The position numbers and the translations under genes were made by a program. From Reinekea thalattae (lineage in GTDB: Bacteria > Pseudomonadota > Gammaproteobacteria > Pseudomonadales > Natronospirillaceae): a stretch of 64,000 nt of DNA. The notes beneath the pieces are model-generated. The model was not told where the DNA came from. It did no database searches and saw only the letters and a list, made by a program, of their open reading frames with translations. The DNA lies in assembly GCF_008041945.1 (NCBI RefSeq), contig NZ_VKAD01000001.1, forward strand, positions 1,550,001 to 1,614,000, written 5' to 3'. This document shows, in pieces, positions 26,580-36,456 of this stretch (the stretch's first letter is position 1; every line of letters begins with the position of its first letter).

Positions 26580-27827
26580 CTATTTTTTATAGCGATCAGG
26601 TAAAGGGGCCAATGCCACACCACTTTCAACTGCAGCTCGGGCGACGGCACCTGCAACTCGATCCAATAATCGAGGATCTAACGGCTTAGGAATAATGTAC
26701 TCCTTGCCAAATTCAAAGGCTTGACCGCCATAGGCTTGCACAACTTCATCTAGAATCGGCTCTTTCGCTAAATCGCTAATGGCATGCGCAGCAGCCAATT
26801 TCATCTCTTCATTAATTTTAGTGGCGCGAACATCAAGAGCACCACGGAAAATAAAGGGGAAGCCTAAAACATTATTAACCTGATTCGGGTAGTCTGAACG
26901 ACCGGTTGCCATAATGACATCATCACGAGTACTGGCAGCTAGCTCCGGCTTAATTTCCGGATCCGGATTAGAGCAGGCAAATACAATCGGCTTGGCCGCC
27001 ATCGATTGCAACATCTCAGCAGAAAGCTGATCTGGACCAGACAAACCTAAAAACACATCCGCGCCCTGAATGGCTTCAGCAAGAGTTCTGGCTTCTGTCA
27101 CATCGTTAGCAAATTCTGCTTTGTATTGGTTAACGTTACCTCGGTCGCTAAAAATGACACCGCTACGGTCGATCATAATCAGGTTTTCTTTTTTCATGCC
27201 CGCCGCTATTAATAGTCGCGCGCAAGAAATAGCAGCGGCACCAGCACCAAGACAAACCAATTTAGCTTGATCAATTTTTTTACCCTGGATATCGAGCGCA
27301 TTAAGCATACCGGCAACGGTGACAATAGCGGTGCCGTGCTGATCATCATGAAAAACGGGGATGTCGCATTTTTCGATCAGCTGACGCTCTATTTCAAAAC
27401 ATTCTGGCGCTTTAATATCTTCTAAGTTAATGCCGCCAAACGTTCCTGAGATCAATTCAACCGTTTTGACGATTTCATCAACGTCTGCCGAGTTCACTTC
27501 GATGTCGACCGAATCGATATTGGCAAAGCGCTTAAACAATAACGCCTTACCTTCCATAACAGGCTTACTGGCTAATGAGCCCAAGTTGCCTAATCCTAAA
27601 ATGGCAGAACCATTAGAAATCACCGCCACTAGGTTGCCTTTAATAGTGTACTTGTAAGCATCCTCTGGGTTGTCTGCAATTGCACGTACCGGTTCTGCAA
27701 CACCTGGACTGTAGGCCAATGATAAATCTCGAGAAGTTTCAGCAGCAGTCGTCAGCGATATACTTAGTTTTCCAGGCTGAGGTTCGGCGTGGTACTTAAG
27801 TGCATCGGCTTTTAGGGTGTCAGACAT
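26580..27827 (-). CDS. Malic enzyme, short form
   Basis: This enzyme oxidatively decarboxylates malate to pyruvate with NAD(P)+ reduction. Seen are KYHAEPQPGKLSISLTTAAETSRDLSLAYSPGVAEPVRAI, GNLGSLASKPVMEGKALLFK, the metal-binding FHDDQHGTAIVTVAGMLNAL and a nucleotide-binding LVCLGAGAAAISCARLL. At about 415 residues it has only the malic enzyme domains and lacks the C-terminal phosphotransacetylase-like domain found in E. coli MaeB. The ATG at 27827 (MSDTLKAD) is chosen because a GGAT lies upstream and the family alignment starts there. An upstream ATG at 27839 is possible. The upstream gap holds the divergent uracil permease promoter. Cofactor preference cannot be decided from sequence. Confidence 0.93.
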   Translation of the reverse strand: MSDTLKADALKYHAEPQPGKLSISLTTAAETSRDLSLAYSPGVAEPVRAIADNPEDAYKYTIKGNLVAVISNGSAILGLGNLGSLASKPVMEGKALLFKRFANIDSVDIEVNSADVDEIVKTVELISGTFGGINLEDIKAPECFEIERQLIEKCDIPVFHDDQHGTAIVTVAGMLNALDIQGKKIDQAKLVCLGAGAAAISCARLLIAAGMKKENLIMIDRSGVIFSDRGNVNQYKAEFANDVTEARTLAEAIQGADVFLGLSGPDQLSAEMLQSMAAKPIVFACSNPDPEIKPELAASTRDDVIMATGRSDYPNQVNNVLGFPFIFRGALDVRATKINEEMKLAAAHAISDLAKEPILDEVVQAYGGQAFEFGKEYIIPKPLDPRLLDRVAGAVARAAVESGVALAPLPDRYKK

Positions 27828-28053
27828 TATGGAATCCATTATCAAGTGTGGGAGAGGGTGTGCAAAGCATAGCGGCCACAAGGCAACTACTCAACAAGAC
27901 AAAGCCACTAATCCGGTTAGCAAGGACAAAATAGTCAACCACCGTATCAATGACGCTTTAATATTTGATCAGATCGAAAGGTTTTCCTCTGTTTGTCGAT
28001 ACTATAGGCTTAATTGCAAAATTGATTAGCCTGTAAATTTTGGAGATGTATCG

Positions 28054-29262
28054 ATGAAAAATGCCTTACTTGGCGCTCAAATGCTCTTTGTCGCTTTTGG
28101 CGCTCTTGTACTTGTCCCTATTTTAACGGGATTAGACCCTAACGTTGCACTCTTTACTGCCGGTATGGGCACGCTTATTTTTCAGGGAGTTACCAAGCGC
28201 ACGGTTCCTGTCTTCCTCGCATCTTCTTTTGCGTTTATTCCTGCTATTAGTTACGGCGTCAGTCATTGGGGCGTTGCTGCAACTATGTCAGGCTTATTCG
28301 CCGCAGGCTTGCTTTACGCTCTGCTCAGCACATTGGTTGCTGTACGCGGTAATGAAATTATTAATAAAATCTTACCGCCCATCGTTGTCGGCCCAGTTAT
28401 TTTAGTGATCGGTCTTAGCTTAGCGCCCACAGCAGTGAACATGGCTCTGGGGAAATCCGGCGACGGTGCTGCTGTATTAATGCCGATATCAAAAGCTCTG
28501 TTAGTCTCGATCCCGGCACTCATTACAACTATTTTAGTTGCTACCTTAGCTCGCGGAATTTTTAAGCTTTTACCCATTCTGCTCGGACTTATCGTTGGTT
28601 ATGCCATCGCATTACCATTAGGCTTAGTTGATTATTCTGCCGTTACTAGTGCACCTTGGCTTGCCGTACCAAACTTTGTACGCCCCGAATGGAACATTCA
28701 GGCCATCCTTTATATTTTACCCATTGCCATTGCTCCTGCAGTTGAACATGTTGGTGACATGGTGGCGATTTCAAACGCGGCCGGTAAAGACTACTTAAAA
28801 AAACCAGGCTTAAAAAAGACACTACTCGGCGATGGTTTAGCAACCTCGGCTGCTGCATTATTTGGCGGACCACCAAACACCACCTATTCAGAAGTGACCG
28901 GAGCTGTGGCATTAACAAAAGCCTACGATCCGAAAATCATGACTTGGGCGGCATTGTTTGCTATTGGTCTTTCTATGATTGGCAAAACCGGAGCGCTACT
29001 AGCTTCAATCCCGATTCCCGTGATGGGCGGCATCATGACACTACTGTTTGGTACCATTGCCACCATTGGAATTGCGACCCTGACACGAGATAAAATCGAT
29101 CTACAAGAACCTCGCAATATGATCATCATTGCCATCACCTTAGTGTTTGGTTTGGGTGGCATGTTTATCAAGGTGAGTAATTTTGAATTACAAGGCATTG
29201 CCTTAAGTGCCGTTATTGCGATCCTGTTAAACCTAGTTTTACCGAAAACAACTAAAGCCTAA
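28054..29262 (+). CDS. uraA: NCS2 family uracil permease
   Basis: A 402-residue polytopic inner-membrane protein of the nucleobase:cation symporter-2 family. The transport-core signature is clear: APAVEHVGDM contains the Glu/His pair used for uracil binding, and LLGDGLATSAAALFGGPPNTTYSEVTGAVALTK is the classic UraA block. A GGAG ribosome-binding site lies about 9 bases before the ATG. The gene precedes dsdA by 24 bp and may be co-transcribed with it, though no metabolic link is evident. Uracil is preferred over xanthine because of the GPPNTTYSE box; this is not certain. Confidence 0.9.
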   Translation: MKNALLGAQMLFVAFGALVLVPILTGLDPNVALFTAGMGTLIFQGVTKRTVPVFLASSFAFIPAISYGVSHWGVAATMSGLFAAGLLYALLSTLVAVRGNEIINKILPPIVVGPVILVIGLSLAPTAVNMALGKSGDGAAVLMPISKALLVSIPALITTILVATLARGIFKLLPILLGLIVGYAIALPLGLVDYSAVTSAPWLAVPNFVRPEWNIQAILYILPIAIAPAVEHVGDMVAISNAAGKDYLKKPGLKKTLLGDGLATSAAALFGGPPNTTYSEVTGAVALTKAYDPKIMTWAALFAIGLSMIGKTGALLASIPIPVMGGIMTLLFGTIATIGIATLTRDKIDLQEPRNMIIIAITLVFGLGGMFIKVSNFELQGIALSAVIAILLNLVLPKTTKA

Positions 29263-29286
29263 ACAGGCTCGATTAACAGACTAACT

Positions 29287-30621
29287 ATGCAACAGCCTTT
29301 GACTCAAGAGCAGCTGATCCAGCGTTATCCGCTGCTCAAAAAACTGATTCAGTATCAAGAGTGCGCTTGGTTTAATCCGAACAGTTGCTCAGTGCAACAG
29401 GCTCTGCCTTATATTGGGTTAAACCAACGCGATATCGAAGAGGCGAGTGAACGGCTGCAACGTTTTGCACCCTATTTAATGGCGGCATTTCCAGAAACCG
29501 AACCGACTCAAGGCATTATTGAATCGGAACTCGTTGACATAGCAAACATGAGAACCGTGCTGGAGCAAACGGAGTCGGTTTCAATACCCAATCTGTTATT
29601 AAAAAAAGATAGCCACTTAGCGATTGCAGGTTCAATTAAAGCGCGTGGCGGTATTTATGAAGTTTTAACTCATGCTGAAAAACTGGCCATTAACAATGGG
29701 CTTTTAAATACCAGCGATGATTACAGCAAACTTCACAGCGATACTTTTAAAGAATTTTTTAGTCAGTACCGAATCGCTGTTGGCTCAACCGGAAACCTCG
29801 GGCTTTCAATTGGCATCATCAGCGCCAAACTCGGATTTTCAGTCAGTGTACACATGTCTGCCGATGCTAAATCATGGAAAAAAGATTTGCTTCGCCAGCA
29901 TGGTGCAACAGTCATTGAGTACCGCTCCGATTACGGCGTTGCAGTAGAACAAGGGCGCAAAGAATCACTCAGTGATCCTCATTGTTTCTTTATTGATGAC
30001 GAAAATTCCACCACGCTTTTTTTAGGTTATGCGGTTGCAGGCCAACGCTTAAAACAGCAGTTAGCAACCCAAGGGATTACTGCCGATAAATCTCACCCTT
30101 TATTTGTCTATTTGCCTTGCGGCGTCGGCGGAGCTCCTGGCGGTGTTGCATTTGGCTTAAAGATGGCATTGGGTGATCACGTTCACTGCATCTTTGCTGA
30201 ACCGACGCACTCTCCGTGCATGCTGTTAGGTGTGCATACTGGACTTCATGATGCTATTGCGGTTCAGGATATCGGCATAGACAATCAGACGGCAGCCGAT
30301 GGCCTTGCTGTTGGTCGTGCCTCAGGCTTTGTCGGCAGAGCAATGGAGCGTTTAATTGATGGTTATTACACCGTCAGTGATGAACGCCTGTACCGTTACT
30401 TACAAGCCCTCAGCGAGCAAGAAAACATTCAATTAGAGCCGTCTGCATTGGCCGCAATGCATGGCCCTGTAGTGTTAACCGGCAGCAGCTCAGATGTACT
30501 GCAATATCAAAAACAATTCGGCTTAGATGCCACAACCATGAAAAACGCCACTCACCTAGTTTGGGCGACCGGTGGCGGCATGGTGCCTAAAGAAGAAATG
30601 GCTAGTTATCTGAACCGTTGA
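29287..30621 (+). CDS. dsdA: D-serine dehydratase
   Basis: This PLP-dependent ammonia-lyase converts D-serine to pyruvate and ammonia, detoxifying D-serine or using it as carbon. The [24 protein letters not shown] segment carries the PLP lysine. [20 protein letters not shown] and the glycine-rich [17 protein letters not shown] bind the cofactor phosphate. At 444 residues it has the usual length. No dsdC regulator or dsdX transporter lies next to it. The 3' end overlaps by 20 bp the 3' end of the opposing SemiSWEET gene. Confidence 0.95.
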   Translation: MQQPLTQEQLIQRYPLLKKLIQYQECAWFNPNSCSVQQALPYIGLNQRDIEEASERLQRFAPYLMAAFPETEPTQGIIESELVDIANMRTVLEQTESVSIPNLLLKKDSHLAIAGSIKARGGIYEVLTHAEKLAINNGLLNTSDDYSKLHSDTFKEFFSQYRIAVGSTGNLGLSIGIISAKLGFSVSVHMSADAKSWKKDLLRQHGATVIEYRSDYGVAVEQGRKESLSDPHCFFIDDENSTTLFLGYAVAGQRLKQQLATQGITADKSHPLFVYLPCGVGGAPGGVAFGLKMALGDHVHCIFAEPTHSPCMLLGVHTGLHDAIAVQDIGIDNQTAADGLAVGRASGFVGRAMERLIDGYYTVSDERLYRYLQALSEQENIQLEPSALAAMHGPVVLTGSSSDVLQYQKQFGLDATTMKNATHLVWATGGGMVPKEEMASYLNR

Positions 30622-30871
30622 TAACACTGAGTAATTTCATAATAAAAATAGCGCCCGAAAATGAAGCCGTCAGTGCGTTAGCGATAACAATTGGTGCTGA
30701 TAAAATCACCACACCGTAAGCAAGCCAGCAAAGCGTACCAACAAAAAACAGCCCATACATTCGTAACGAAAGCCCCTTCATCTGATTGACTTTAACCGTA
30801 TGTACAACCTGATGTAGAAAACTACTGACCGTTAGCGCTGCTGCGACATAGCCGATGAACTGCAATTGCAT
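30602..30871 (-). CDS. SemiSWEET family small transporter
   Basis: The 89-residue protein has three membrane helices with a PQ-loop arrangement ([48 protein letters not shown]...). SemiSWEETs dimerise to form sugar transporters. The ATG at 30871 is preferred because AAGGGG lies just upstream, and the extra residues from the far upstream ATG at 30976 are not membrane-like. The 3' end overlaps dsdA by 20 bp on the opposite strand. The substrate is not evident. Confidence 0.85.
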   Translation of the reverse strand: MQLQFIGYVAAALTVSSFLHQVVHTVKVNQMKGLSLRMYGLFFVGTLCWLAYGVVILSAPIVIANALTASFSGAIFIMKLLSVINGSDN

Positions 30872-30978
30872 CGAGAACCCCTTAAGTACATTTATTATGC
30901 CGATACCTGTATGCCTAAAGCATGCATACCTAGAATATGAATAGCTAGAACAAACAAACCAATAAAATACCGCCACAA

Positions 30979-31004
30979 AAAAGCCTAGGCAAGGCTAGGC
31001 TTTT
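30979..31004. terminator. Terminator hairpin near the start of the SemiSWEET region
   Basis: A 9-bp stem (AAAAGCCTA with TAGGCTTTT) encloses an 8-base loop. It lies between the 5' side of the SemiSWEET gene and the 3' end of the exported protein at 31048, so it most likely ends the minus-strand transcript from 32067; the minus-strand stem also ends in TTTT. Confidence 0.6.
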
Positions 31005-31047
31005 AAAATGTTTTGGCTTTTAGTTTTGCAAGCAACCCTTATGGCGT

Positions 31048-32067
31048 CTATGGCGTCGCGACCATAATCTTTGCGCCTTCGCGATAAAATATAAATTCAC
31101 GACCTTCAATATTAAGATAATAAGGGTACTTGGCTTCGTGCTCTGGCACGATCTTATGCAATCGCTTATTTTCTATATCGTATTCCCATATGCAGGCAAA
31201 GCCTCCTGAGTTATCGAAATAGAATTTGGTACTGTCGTCCGACCACTCAAACTGGCCAATAATAAAATCAACATAGCCAACTATAAACAGTAAGCTCGAT
31301 GTGTTTGTTGTGTAGTCATTCAACATGACTGAAGATGAACCATTATAAATATCAGAACCGGATTCGACGACCTTCTCGTGCGACTGAATGGCCGACAAGT
31401 AGCGAGCCTTCCACGTTGATAGTTTTTCATCCAGCTCATCAAAGTCGATGTCTAATAATTCACTGCTATGATATCGGGACATCACTAAGTAACGACCATC
31501 TGGCGAATCCAAGGTCTCTATAGCGGCGGCACGTTGTGGCTGCATATCGCAGTCGTAAAGAGGCGACGAGGTACCGATGTCGTAACAAAAAAACTGACTG
31601 TCGTTATCATCCGCCGCAAACACATAGGTATCGCCTATTATTTCCATACCTACAGTGTAATAAGTCAGGTAATAATCGGAGGTTGAATAAACCTTATAAC
31701 GTTCGCCTGTGGTCAGGTTATGTTCATAGATGGTACGCAAATTTTTATTACGATCACTTTCAACATAAAATAAATAAAGATTAGAACCCACCACCGCAGC
31801 CTTCTGATTTGAATAATATATTTTGGATTCTGAAGGGCTCACTAATTCTTTATGGCGCCAAGGCTGATCTAAAATAACTTCTAGGTCTCCTGCCATGCTT
31901 TCTTTAAAACTAACCGCCGCATCAATACTTTCGGATTGCGGGTAAATCATTCCTTGCACTAGGCTTTCACTGATAAAGCCTTGCGCTGTACTCATACTAG
32001 GGTAAAACGCAAAGCTTATAACGAATATGCTGAGCGCTTTACGTGCACTTATAAAAAACGTTGTCAT
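31048..32067 (-). CDS. Exported protein, probable beta-propeller, unrecognised
   Basis: The 339-residue protein starts with a signal peptide (ALSIFVISFAFYPSMSTAQG, cleavage near residue 29). The rest has repeated beta-strand segments of the type seen in TolB/WD-like propellers, such as GSNLYLFYVESDRN, GDTYVFAADDNDSQFFCYDI, DSPDGRYLVMSRY and WSDDSTKFYFDNSGGFACIWEYDI. I do not recognise a specific family. It stands alone between SemiSWEET and rpmE. It is presumably periplasmic. No catalytic residues are obvious. Confidence 0.68.
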   Translation of the reverse strand: MTTFFISARKALSIFVISFAFYPSMSTAQGFISESLVQGMIYPQSESIDAAVSFKESMAGDLEVILDQPWRHKELVSPSESKIYYSNQKAAVVGSNLYLFYVESDRNKNLRTIYEHNLTTGERYKVYSTSDYYLTYYTVGMEIIGDTYVFAADDNDSQFFCYDIGTSSPLYDCDMQPQRAAAIETLDSPDGRYLVMSRYHSSELLDIDFDELDEKLSTWKARYLSAIQSHEKVVESGSDIYNGSSSVMLNDYTTNTSSLLFIVGYVDFIIGQFEWSDDSTKFYFDNSGGFACIWEYDIENKRLHKIVPEHEAKYPYYLNIEGREFIFYREGAKIMVATP

Positions 32068-32210
32068 GCTTTAATCTTCCTATGATAAACATCTCGGTAA
32101 ATGAGCGGCCTTACCAAGGCTTTAAATTATTTCATCCTTTTAAGCGATGAACCTAACTTATTGCATTATTACATTAGTCGTTTTGATAGGTCTATTTCTA
32201 CGGGCACAAA

Positions 32211-32234
32211 AAAGCCCAGACTATGCTGGGCTTT
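32211..32234 (-). terminator. rpmE terminator
   Basis: A 9-bp stem (AAAGCCCAG with CTGGGCTTT) with a 6-base loop is followed on the minus strand by a run of six T. It lies about 45 bp downstream of the L31 stop codon and is a typical Rho-independent terminator. Confidence 0.88.
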
Positions 32235-32278
32235 CTTTAGCTTTGGAAAAACCACTTAGAGTGGCATCATCTAAAAGC

Positions 32279-32494
32279 TTACTTGCTAAGCTTACGAGCA
32301 CCAAAACGAGTGTTGAACTTATCGATACGGCCGCCAGCATCAACAACTTTCTGCTTACCAGTGTAGAATGGGTGGCAGTTAGAGCATACGTCTAGGTGGA
32401 TAGTACCTGAACGAGTTGAGCTAGTTTTAATAACGTTACCGCAACCACAAGTTGCTGTTAGTTCTTCGTACTTAGGATGAATATCTTGTTGCAT
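32279..32494 (-). CDS. rpmE: 50S ribosomal protein L31, zinc-binding form
   Basis: The 71-residue protein begins [22 protein letters not shown] and has [25 protein letters not shown], so all four zinc-ligand cysteines (16, 18, 37 and 40) are present. This is the 'C+' form of L31, which can act as a zinc store; a zinc-free paralogue would be expected elsewhere only if the host uses zinc-responsive swapping. It has its own terminator and is divergent from priA, the common gammaproteobacterial arrangement. Confidence 0.97.
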   Translation of the reverse strand: MQQDIHPKYEELTATCGCGNVIKTSSTRSGTIHLDVCSNCHPFYTGKQKVVDAGGRIDKFNTRFGARKLSK

Positions 32495-32630
32495 ATCTTT
32501 TTACCTCAATTGACGCCGCCACCTGATCTCTTGCCAGGCACCGCGTTTTGACGGAACATAAACTTTGAAGGCACAATAGCAAGCTATCAGCCCCCAAAAA
32601 GGGAGCGCAATCATACCAGAGTTACTTCAA

Positions 32631-34826
32631 TTGACAAGCCTACTGCCAAAAAGCCTCCACCACATCAAAATCGCCGTGCCAGGGCCGTTTCAAGAGCCCC
32701 TTATCTATCAACATGATCAGGCGCTGGCAGCGGGTATTCGCTGTAAAGTACCGCTTGGGCGCCGTCAGGTTATCGGCATTACGGTTGACGAGAATACGCC
32801 CACAGGCGATATCGACCCAAGCAAGCTTAAAGCTATTATTGAGGTTCTCGACCAGCAACCGGTACTACCGAACAGCATTTTAACGCTGGCAGACTGGATG
32901 AGCCGGTACTATCAACACGAATTCAGCAGTAGCTACTTTTTAGCGCTACCTGCGTTATTACGCAAAGGCGAAGCCGCGACTCTCAAAGCCGAAACCTGGC
33001 TAACACTGACGCCAGCAGGTGAAGCCATCGATATCGAGCAACTCAAACGATCGGCCAAACAGCAGGCGCTGATGGCGTTTTTGCAACCGCAACAACGCTG
33101 TTCTATGCCGCATGCGCGCGATCATGGCTTTGACTTAACTCTGGCAAAAACACTGGAAAAGAAAGGCTTACTCAGCATCGACAATCTAGCCCATCACGAT
33201 GCAATCAAGATCAGCGCCGAGTTAAGTGAAACGCCCCTAACGCTAAATAATGAACAGCAACAAGCCTTAACCCAACTCACCGGCGAAGGCTTTACCCCCA
33301 GTTTATTAGAAGGGGTTACCGGCAGCGGCAAAACTGAGGTTTATTTACAGGCCATTGCCGACTGTTTGAAAAACAACAAGAGAGCCTTGGTGCTGGTGCC
33401 AGAAATAGGCCTAACGCCACAAACCGTACGCCGTTTTCGGCAGCGTTTTGTTGACGACATTGTCGTGCTTCATTCCGGCTTAAGTGACTTACAGCGCCAG
33501 CAAAATTGGCTAAGAGCCGCTTTCGGCCAAGCGGCTATTGTCATCGGCACTCGCTCTGCGGTATTGACCCCGATACCAGACCTAGGCCTGATTATTATCG
33601 ATGAAGAACACGATCAGTCTTATAAGCAACAAGACAGCCTGCGCTATCATGCTCGCGACATCGCGATTTTACGCGCCAAAAATGAAGCCGTCCCGATTGT
33701 CTTGGGCAGCGCAACGCCGTCGCTAGAATCTTTGCACCATGCGATTAACGGCCGCTATCGTTATTTACAGCTGAACCAGCGCGCCACTGGCCAAGCCTTG
33801 CCTTATGTTGAAACAGTCGACATGCGTCAGCAACAGCAGCAACATGGGCTGTCCGAAAAATTATTAATTCGTATAAAAGAACACCTCAATGACGGCAACC
33901 AGGTTTTATTATTTTTAAATCGCCGCGGCTATGCACCCTCTTGGTTTTGTGAAGACTGCGGTTGGATTGCCGATTGCGTTTACTGTGATGCTCACCTGAC
34001 TCACCACCGGCACAACAACCTCAACATCTGTCACCATTGCGGCTTCCAACAACCACCAATTAAGCAGTGCCCAAACTGCCATTCTCACTCGCTAACTGCG
34101 ATGGGCACAGGTACGGAACGAGCCGAAGAATTTCTATCGCAATGTTTACCTGATGTGCCGATGATTCGTTTTGACAGCAACATCGCCAGCACTCGCAAAC
34201 AATTTGAAGAACAGTTGGCGAAAACCGAAGCAGAAGGTCCTGCCATTATTATTGGTACGCAAATGCTAGCCAAAGGGCATCACTTTGAACGCGTCACTCT
34301 GGTCGGCATTTGGGATATTGATAGCGGCTTATTCAGCGCAGATTTACGCGCCAAAGAACGAATGGGCCAACTGCTAACGCAAGTCGCAGGCCGCTCCGGG
34401 CGCGGTAAGCGTCGTGGCGAAGTGCTGATTCAAACCTATTACCCAGACAACCCAATCTACACACCCTTACTGCAGCACGACTATCGAAGTTTTGCCCATG
34501 AACTGCTACAAGAACGAAAACGAACACGCTTGCCGCCGTTTGGTTATCTTGCCGTTATTCGAGCAGACAGCGCCCATGCAGAGCGCGCAGAAAGCCAACT
34601 GAAAGAGATGGCAACTTATTTATTACAGTTAGGCAGCGTGCGGGTACTGGGCCCTTTACCAGCATTACTTTCGCGTCGAGCCGGTAAATTTCGCTACCTA
34701 CTGATTGTACAGAGCGATAAACGCAGCCAGCTACACGAAGCACTCAACCCATTACACAAGCACTACCCGCGCGAAGCAAAGCAGGTCAGTTGGCATATCG
34801 ACATTGACCCTGCAGAGCTGGCTTAA
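32631..34826 (+). CDS. priA: Primosomal replication restart helicase PriA
   Basis: PriA recognises stalled forks, unwinds DNA 3'-5' and recruits the primosome. Helicase motifs are clear: Walker A GVTGSGKTEVY, DEEHD, GSATPSLES, FLNRRGYAP and the QVAGRSGR motif VI. Eight zinc-binding cysteines lie in the insert that begins CEDCGWIADCVYC. The product is 731 residues, as usual. The start is a TTG at 32631 with no strong ribosome-binding site; an ATG is not available before the conserved IKIAVPGPF segment, so the start is moderately uncertain. With the DnaT-like and P-like genes upstream in the window, it would form a restart system. Confidence 0.95.
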   Translation: MTSLLPKSLHHIKIAVPGPFQEPLIYQHDQALAAGIRCKVPLGRRQVIGITVDENTPTGDIDPSKLKAIIEVLDQQPVLPNSILTLADWMSRYYQHEFSSSYFLALPALLRKGEAATLKAETWLTLTPAGEAIDIEQLKRSAKQQALMAFLQPQQRCSMPHARDHGFDLTLAKTLEKKGLLSIDNLAHHDAIKISAELSETPLTLNNEQQQALTQLTGEGFTPSLLEGVTGSGKTEVYLQAIADCLKNNKRALVLVPEIGLTPQTVRRFRQRFVDDIVVLHSGLSDLQRQQNWLRAAFGQAAIVIGTRSAVLTPIPDLGLIIIDEEHDQSYKQQDSLRYHARDIAILRAKNEAVPIVLGSATPSLESLHHAINGRYRYLQLNQRATGQALPYVETVDMRQQQQQHGLSEKLLIRIKEHLNDGNQVLLFLNRRGYAPSWFCEDCGWIADCVYCDAHLTHHRHNNLNICHHCGFQQPPIKQCPNCHSHSLTAMGTGTERAEEFLSQCLPDVPMIRFDSNIASTRKQFEEQLAKTEAEGPAIIIGTQMLAKGHHFERVTLVGIWDIDSGLFSADLRAKERMGQLLTQVAGRSGRGKRRGEVLIQTYYPDNPIYTPLLQHDYRSFAHELLQERKRTRLPPFGYLAVIRADSAHAERAESQLKEMATYLLQLGSVRVLGPLPALLSRRAGKFRYLLIVQSDKRSQLHEALNPLHKHYPREAKQVSWHIDIDPAELA

Positions 34827-34841
34827 ATCAAAAAGCGTCGC

Positions 34842-35363
34842 TTATTTATGCTCAACAAACTGAACGTCGCTGGTTGCAAAACCGCGTTCGTCAGCCATGG
34901 TTAAAAACTTTTGTAAGGTCGACTCATCAATCTCTTTGGTGCGAGATAAAAACCACAGATAATCGGTATTCGGCCCGGTAACAAAAGCATATTGGTAATC
35001 GTCCTGATCTAACTCGAACACCACATACGAGCCATAAAAAGGTCCAAAGAACGACACTTTTAAGTAACCTACATCGTTATCATCAACAAAGTAGGCTTTG
35101 CCTGACGCCTCTTTCCATTCATTGTTTTTGCTTGAAAAACCACGATTCAAAACATCAATGCCGCCGTCATCTCGTAGGCTGTAAGTCGCTGTTACTTGCG
35201 TCAGGCCTCGTTCAAATCGATGATCCAAACGCGCGACTTCATACCAGGTGCCGAGATAACGATCCAAGTTGAAATTTTCAACCGGCGTCACCTTTTCTGG
35301 CATTCCTAGGCAACCGGCAAGCACCAGTGACACGAAGATCGGCATTAATTTTTTCATAAACAT
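34842..35363 (-). CDS. blc: Outer-membrane lipocalin lipoprotein
   Basis: The 173-residue protein has a perfect lipobox (LVLAGC, Cys about 18) and the lipocalin signature NFNLDRYLGTWYEVARLDHRFERGL. Later strands include YLKVSFFGPFYGSYVVFELDQDDYQYAFVTGPNTDYLWFLSR, as in bacterial Blc. Blc proteins bind fatty acids or lysophospholipids at the outer membrane. An AAAGGAG site 11 bases upstream supports the ATG at 35363. It converges with priA, with 15 bp between the stops. Confidence 0.93.
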   Translation of the reverse strand: MFMKKLMPIFVSLVLAGCLGMPEKVTPVENFNLDRYLGTWYEVARLDHRFERGLTQVTATYSLRDDGGIDVLNRGFSSKNNEWKEASGKAYFVDDNDVGYLKVSFFGPFYGSYVVFELDQDDYQYAFVTGPNTDYLWFLSRTKEIDESTLQKFLTMADERGFATSDVQFVEHK

Positions 35364-35454
35364 AAACGGTAAAACTCCTTTAACACTTCTTTAAAGCGGA
35401 CGCATAAACATACAGGCAAAAGCATGAAAGCGATCACTAGCTAGTCGCCACTCA

Positions 35455-36417
35455 TCAATAACCTCGCTGTATATCAACCAACTCAGGTAGTGTGCCGTCT
35501 TTTCTATAATTTAAAATATTTTTTGCCACGATTTGTGAAGCGGTTTCAATATTGGTTGCTGCTGAAATATGCGGCAGTACAGTAATTTTTTCATGCTGCC
35601 AAATAACACTTTCGGGTTGCAACGGCTCCTGTTCAAATACATCGAGCACGGCGTGATCCAAATGCCCCTCATCAAGCAACTCAATCAGTTGGTCATAATC
35701 GGCAACACCACCGCGCGCAAAATTTATAAAACGAGCGCCTTTAGGCAGTTGGCTCAGTAACGATTTATTAACTAATTTTTCAGTGGCTTTGGTCAACGGT
35801 AACAGACAAATTAAAATATTCGTTTGCCCGAGCATCAGCGATAAACCTTGCGCGCCGCTGTAGCAACGAACTCCTGGAATATCTTTTTCAGTTCGACTCC
35901 AACCGTAGACATTAAAACCATTAGCGGCCAATCGCGTCATGGCACTGGCACCTAATTCGCCTGCACCCAATACCGAGACGGTCACCTGCTGAGCAGGCGG
36001 ACAATGGAGTTGCTGCCACTGTTTTTTCTCTTGCTGCACTCGATAAGCTGGCATTTGCCGATGAAGATAAAGCGTCCATGCTAAAACAGCTTCAGACATT
36101 GTCTCGGCAAGTTGCGGATCAATTAAGCGAGAGAGTTTAGGCAACGACGCCTTCGCCTGAACATCCATACTCTCAAAGGTACTTAATACCGACTCAACGC
36201 CAGCCCATAAACTCTGTAACCAAACAAGCTTGGGAAACCGTTTTAGCTGATCAACACTGGGATTAGCAACAATGGCAATTTCCATCTCCGCTGCCTGTTG
36301 ATCGCTGAGCTCTTCTGCGATAAAAATCTGTTCGGCTGGCAGCAACTGTTTAAAGCGTAATAGCCATTGCTGTTGTTCGTCAGCACTTAGGCTATGAATA
36401 AAGACAATCGACGACAT
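35455..36417 (-). CDS. ghrA: D-2-hydroxyacid dehydrogenase, GhrA-like
   Basis: This NAD(P)H-dependent enzyme probably reduces glyoxylate or hydroxypyruvate. Seen are the nucleotide-binding VSVLGAGELGASAMTRLAANGF, the catalytic-region INFARGGVADYDQLIELLDEGHLDHAVLDVFEQEPLQPES (Arg and Glu) and the HISA histidine box. The 320-residue length fits the GhrA group, but the exact substrate cannot be read. It is 37 bp downstream of the TIGR01777 gene and may be co-transcribed with it. Confidence 0.85.
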   Translation of the reverse strand: MSSIVFIHSLSADEQQQWLLRFKQLLPAEQIFIAEELSDQQAAEMEIAIVANPSVDQLKRFPKLVWLQSLWAGVESVLSTFESMDVQAKASLPKLSRLIDPQLAETMSEAVLAWTLYLHRQMPAYRVQQEKKQWQQLHCPPAQQVTVSVLGAGELGASAMTRLAANGFNVYGWSRTEKDIPGVRCYSGAQGLSLMLGQTNILICLLPLTKATEKLVNKSLLSQLPKGARFINFARGGVADYDQLIELLDEGHLDHAVLDVFEQEPLQPESVIWQHEKITVLPHISAATNIETASQIVAKNILNYRKDGTLPELVDIQRGY

Positions 36418-36456
36418 AAGCTTCTACCCAACAACAAAAAATAAATCATATCAGCT

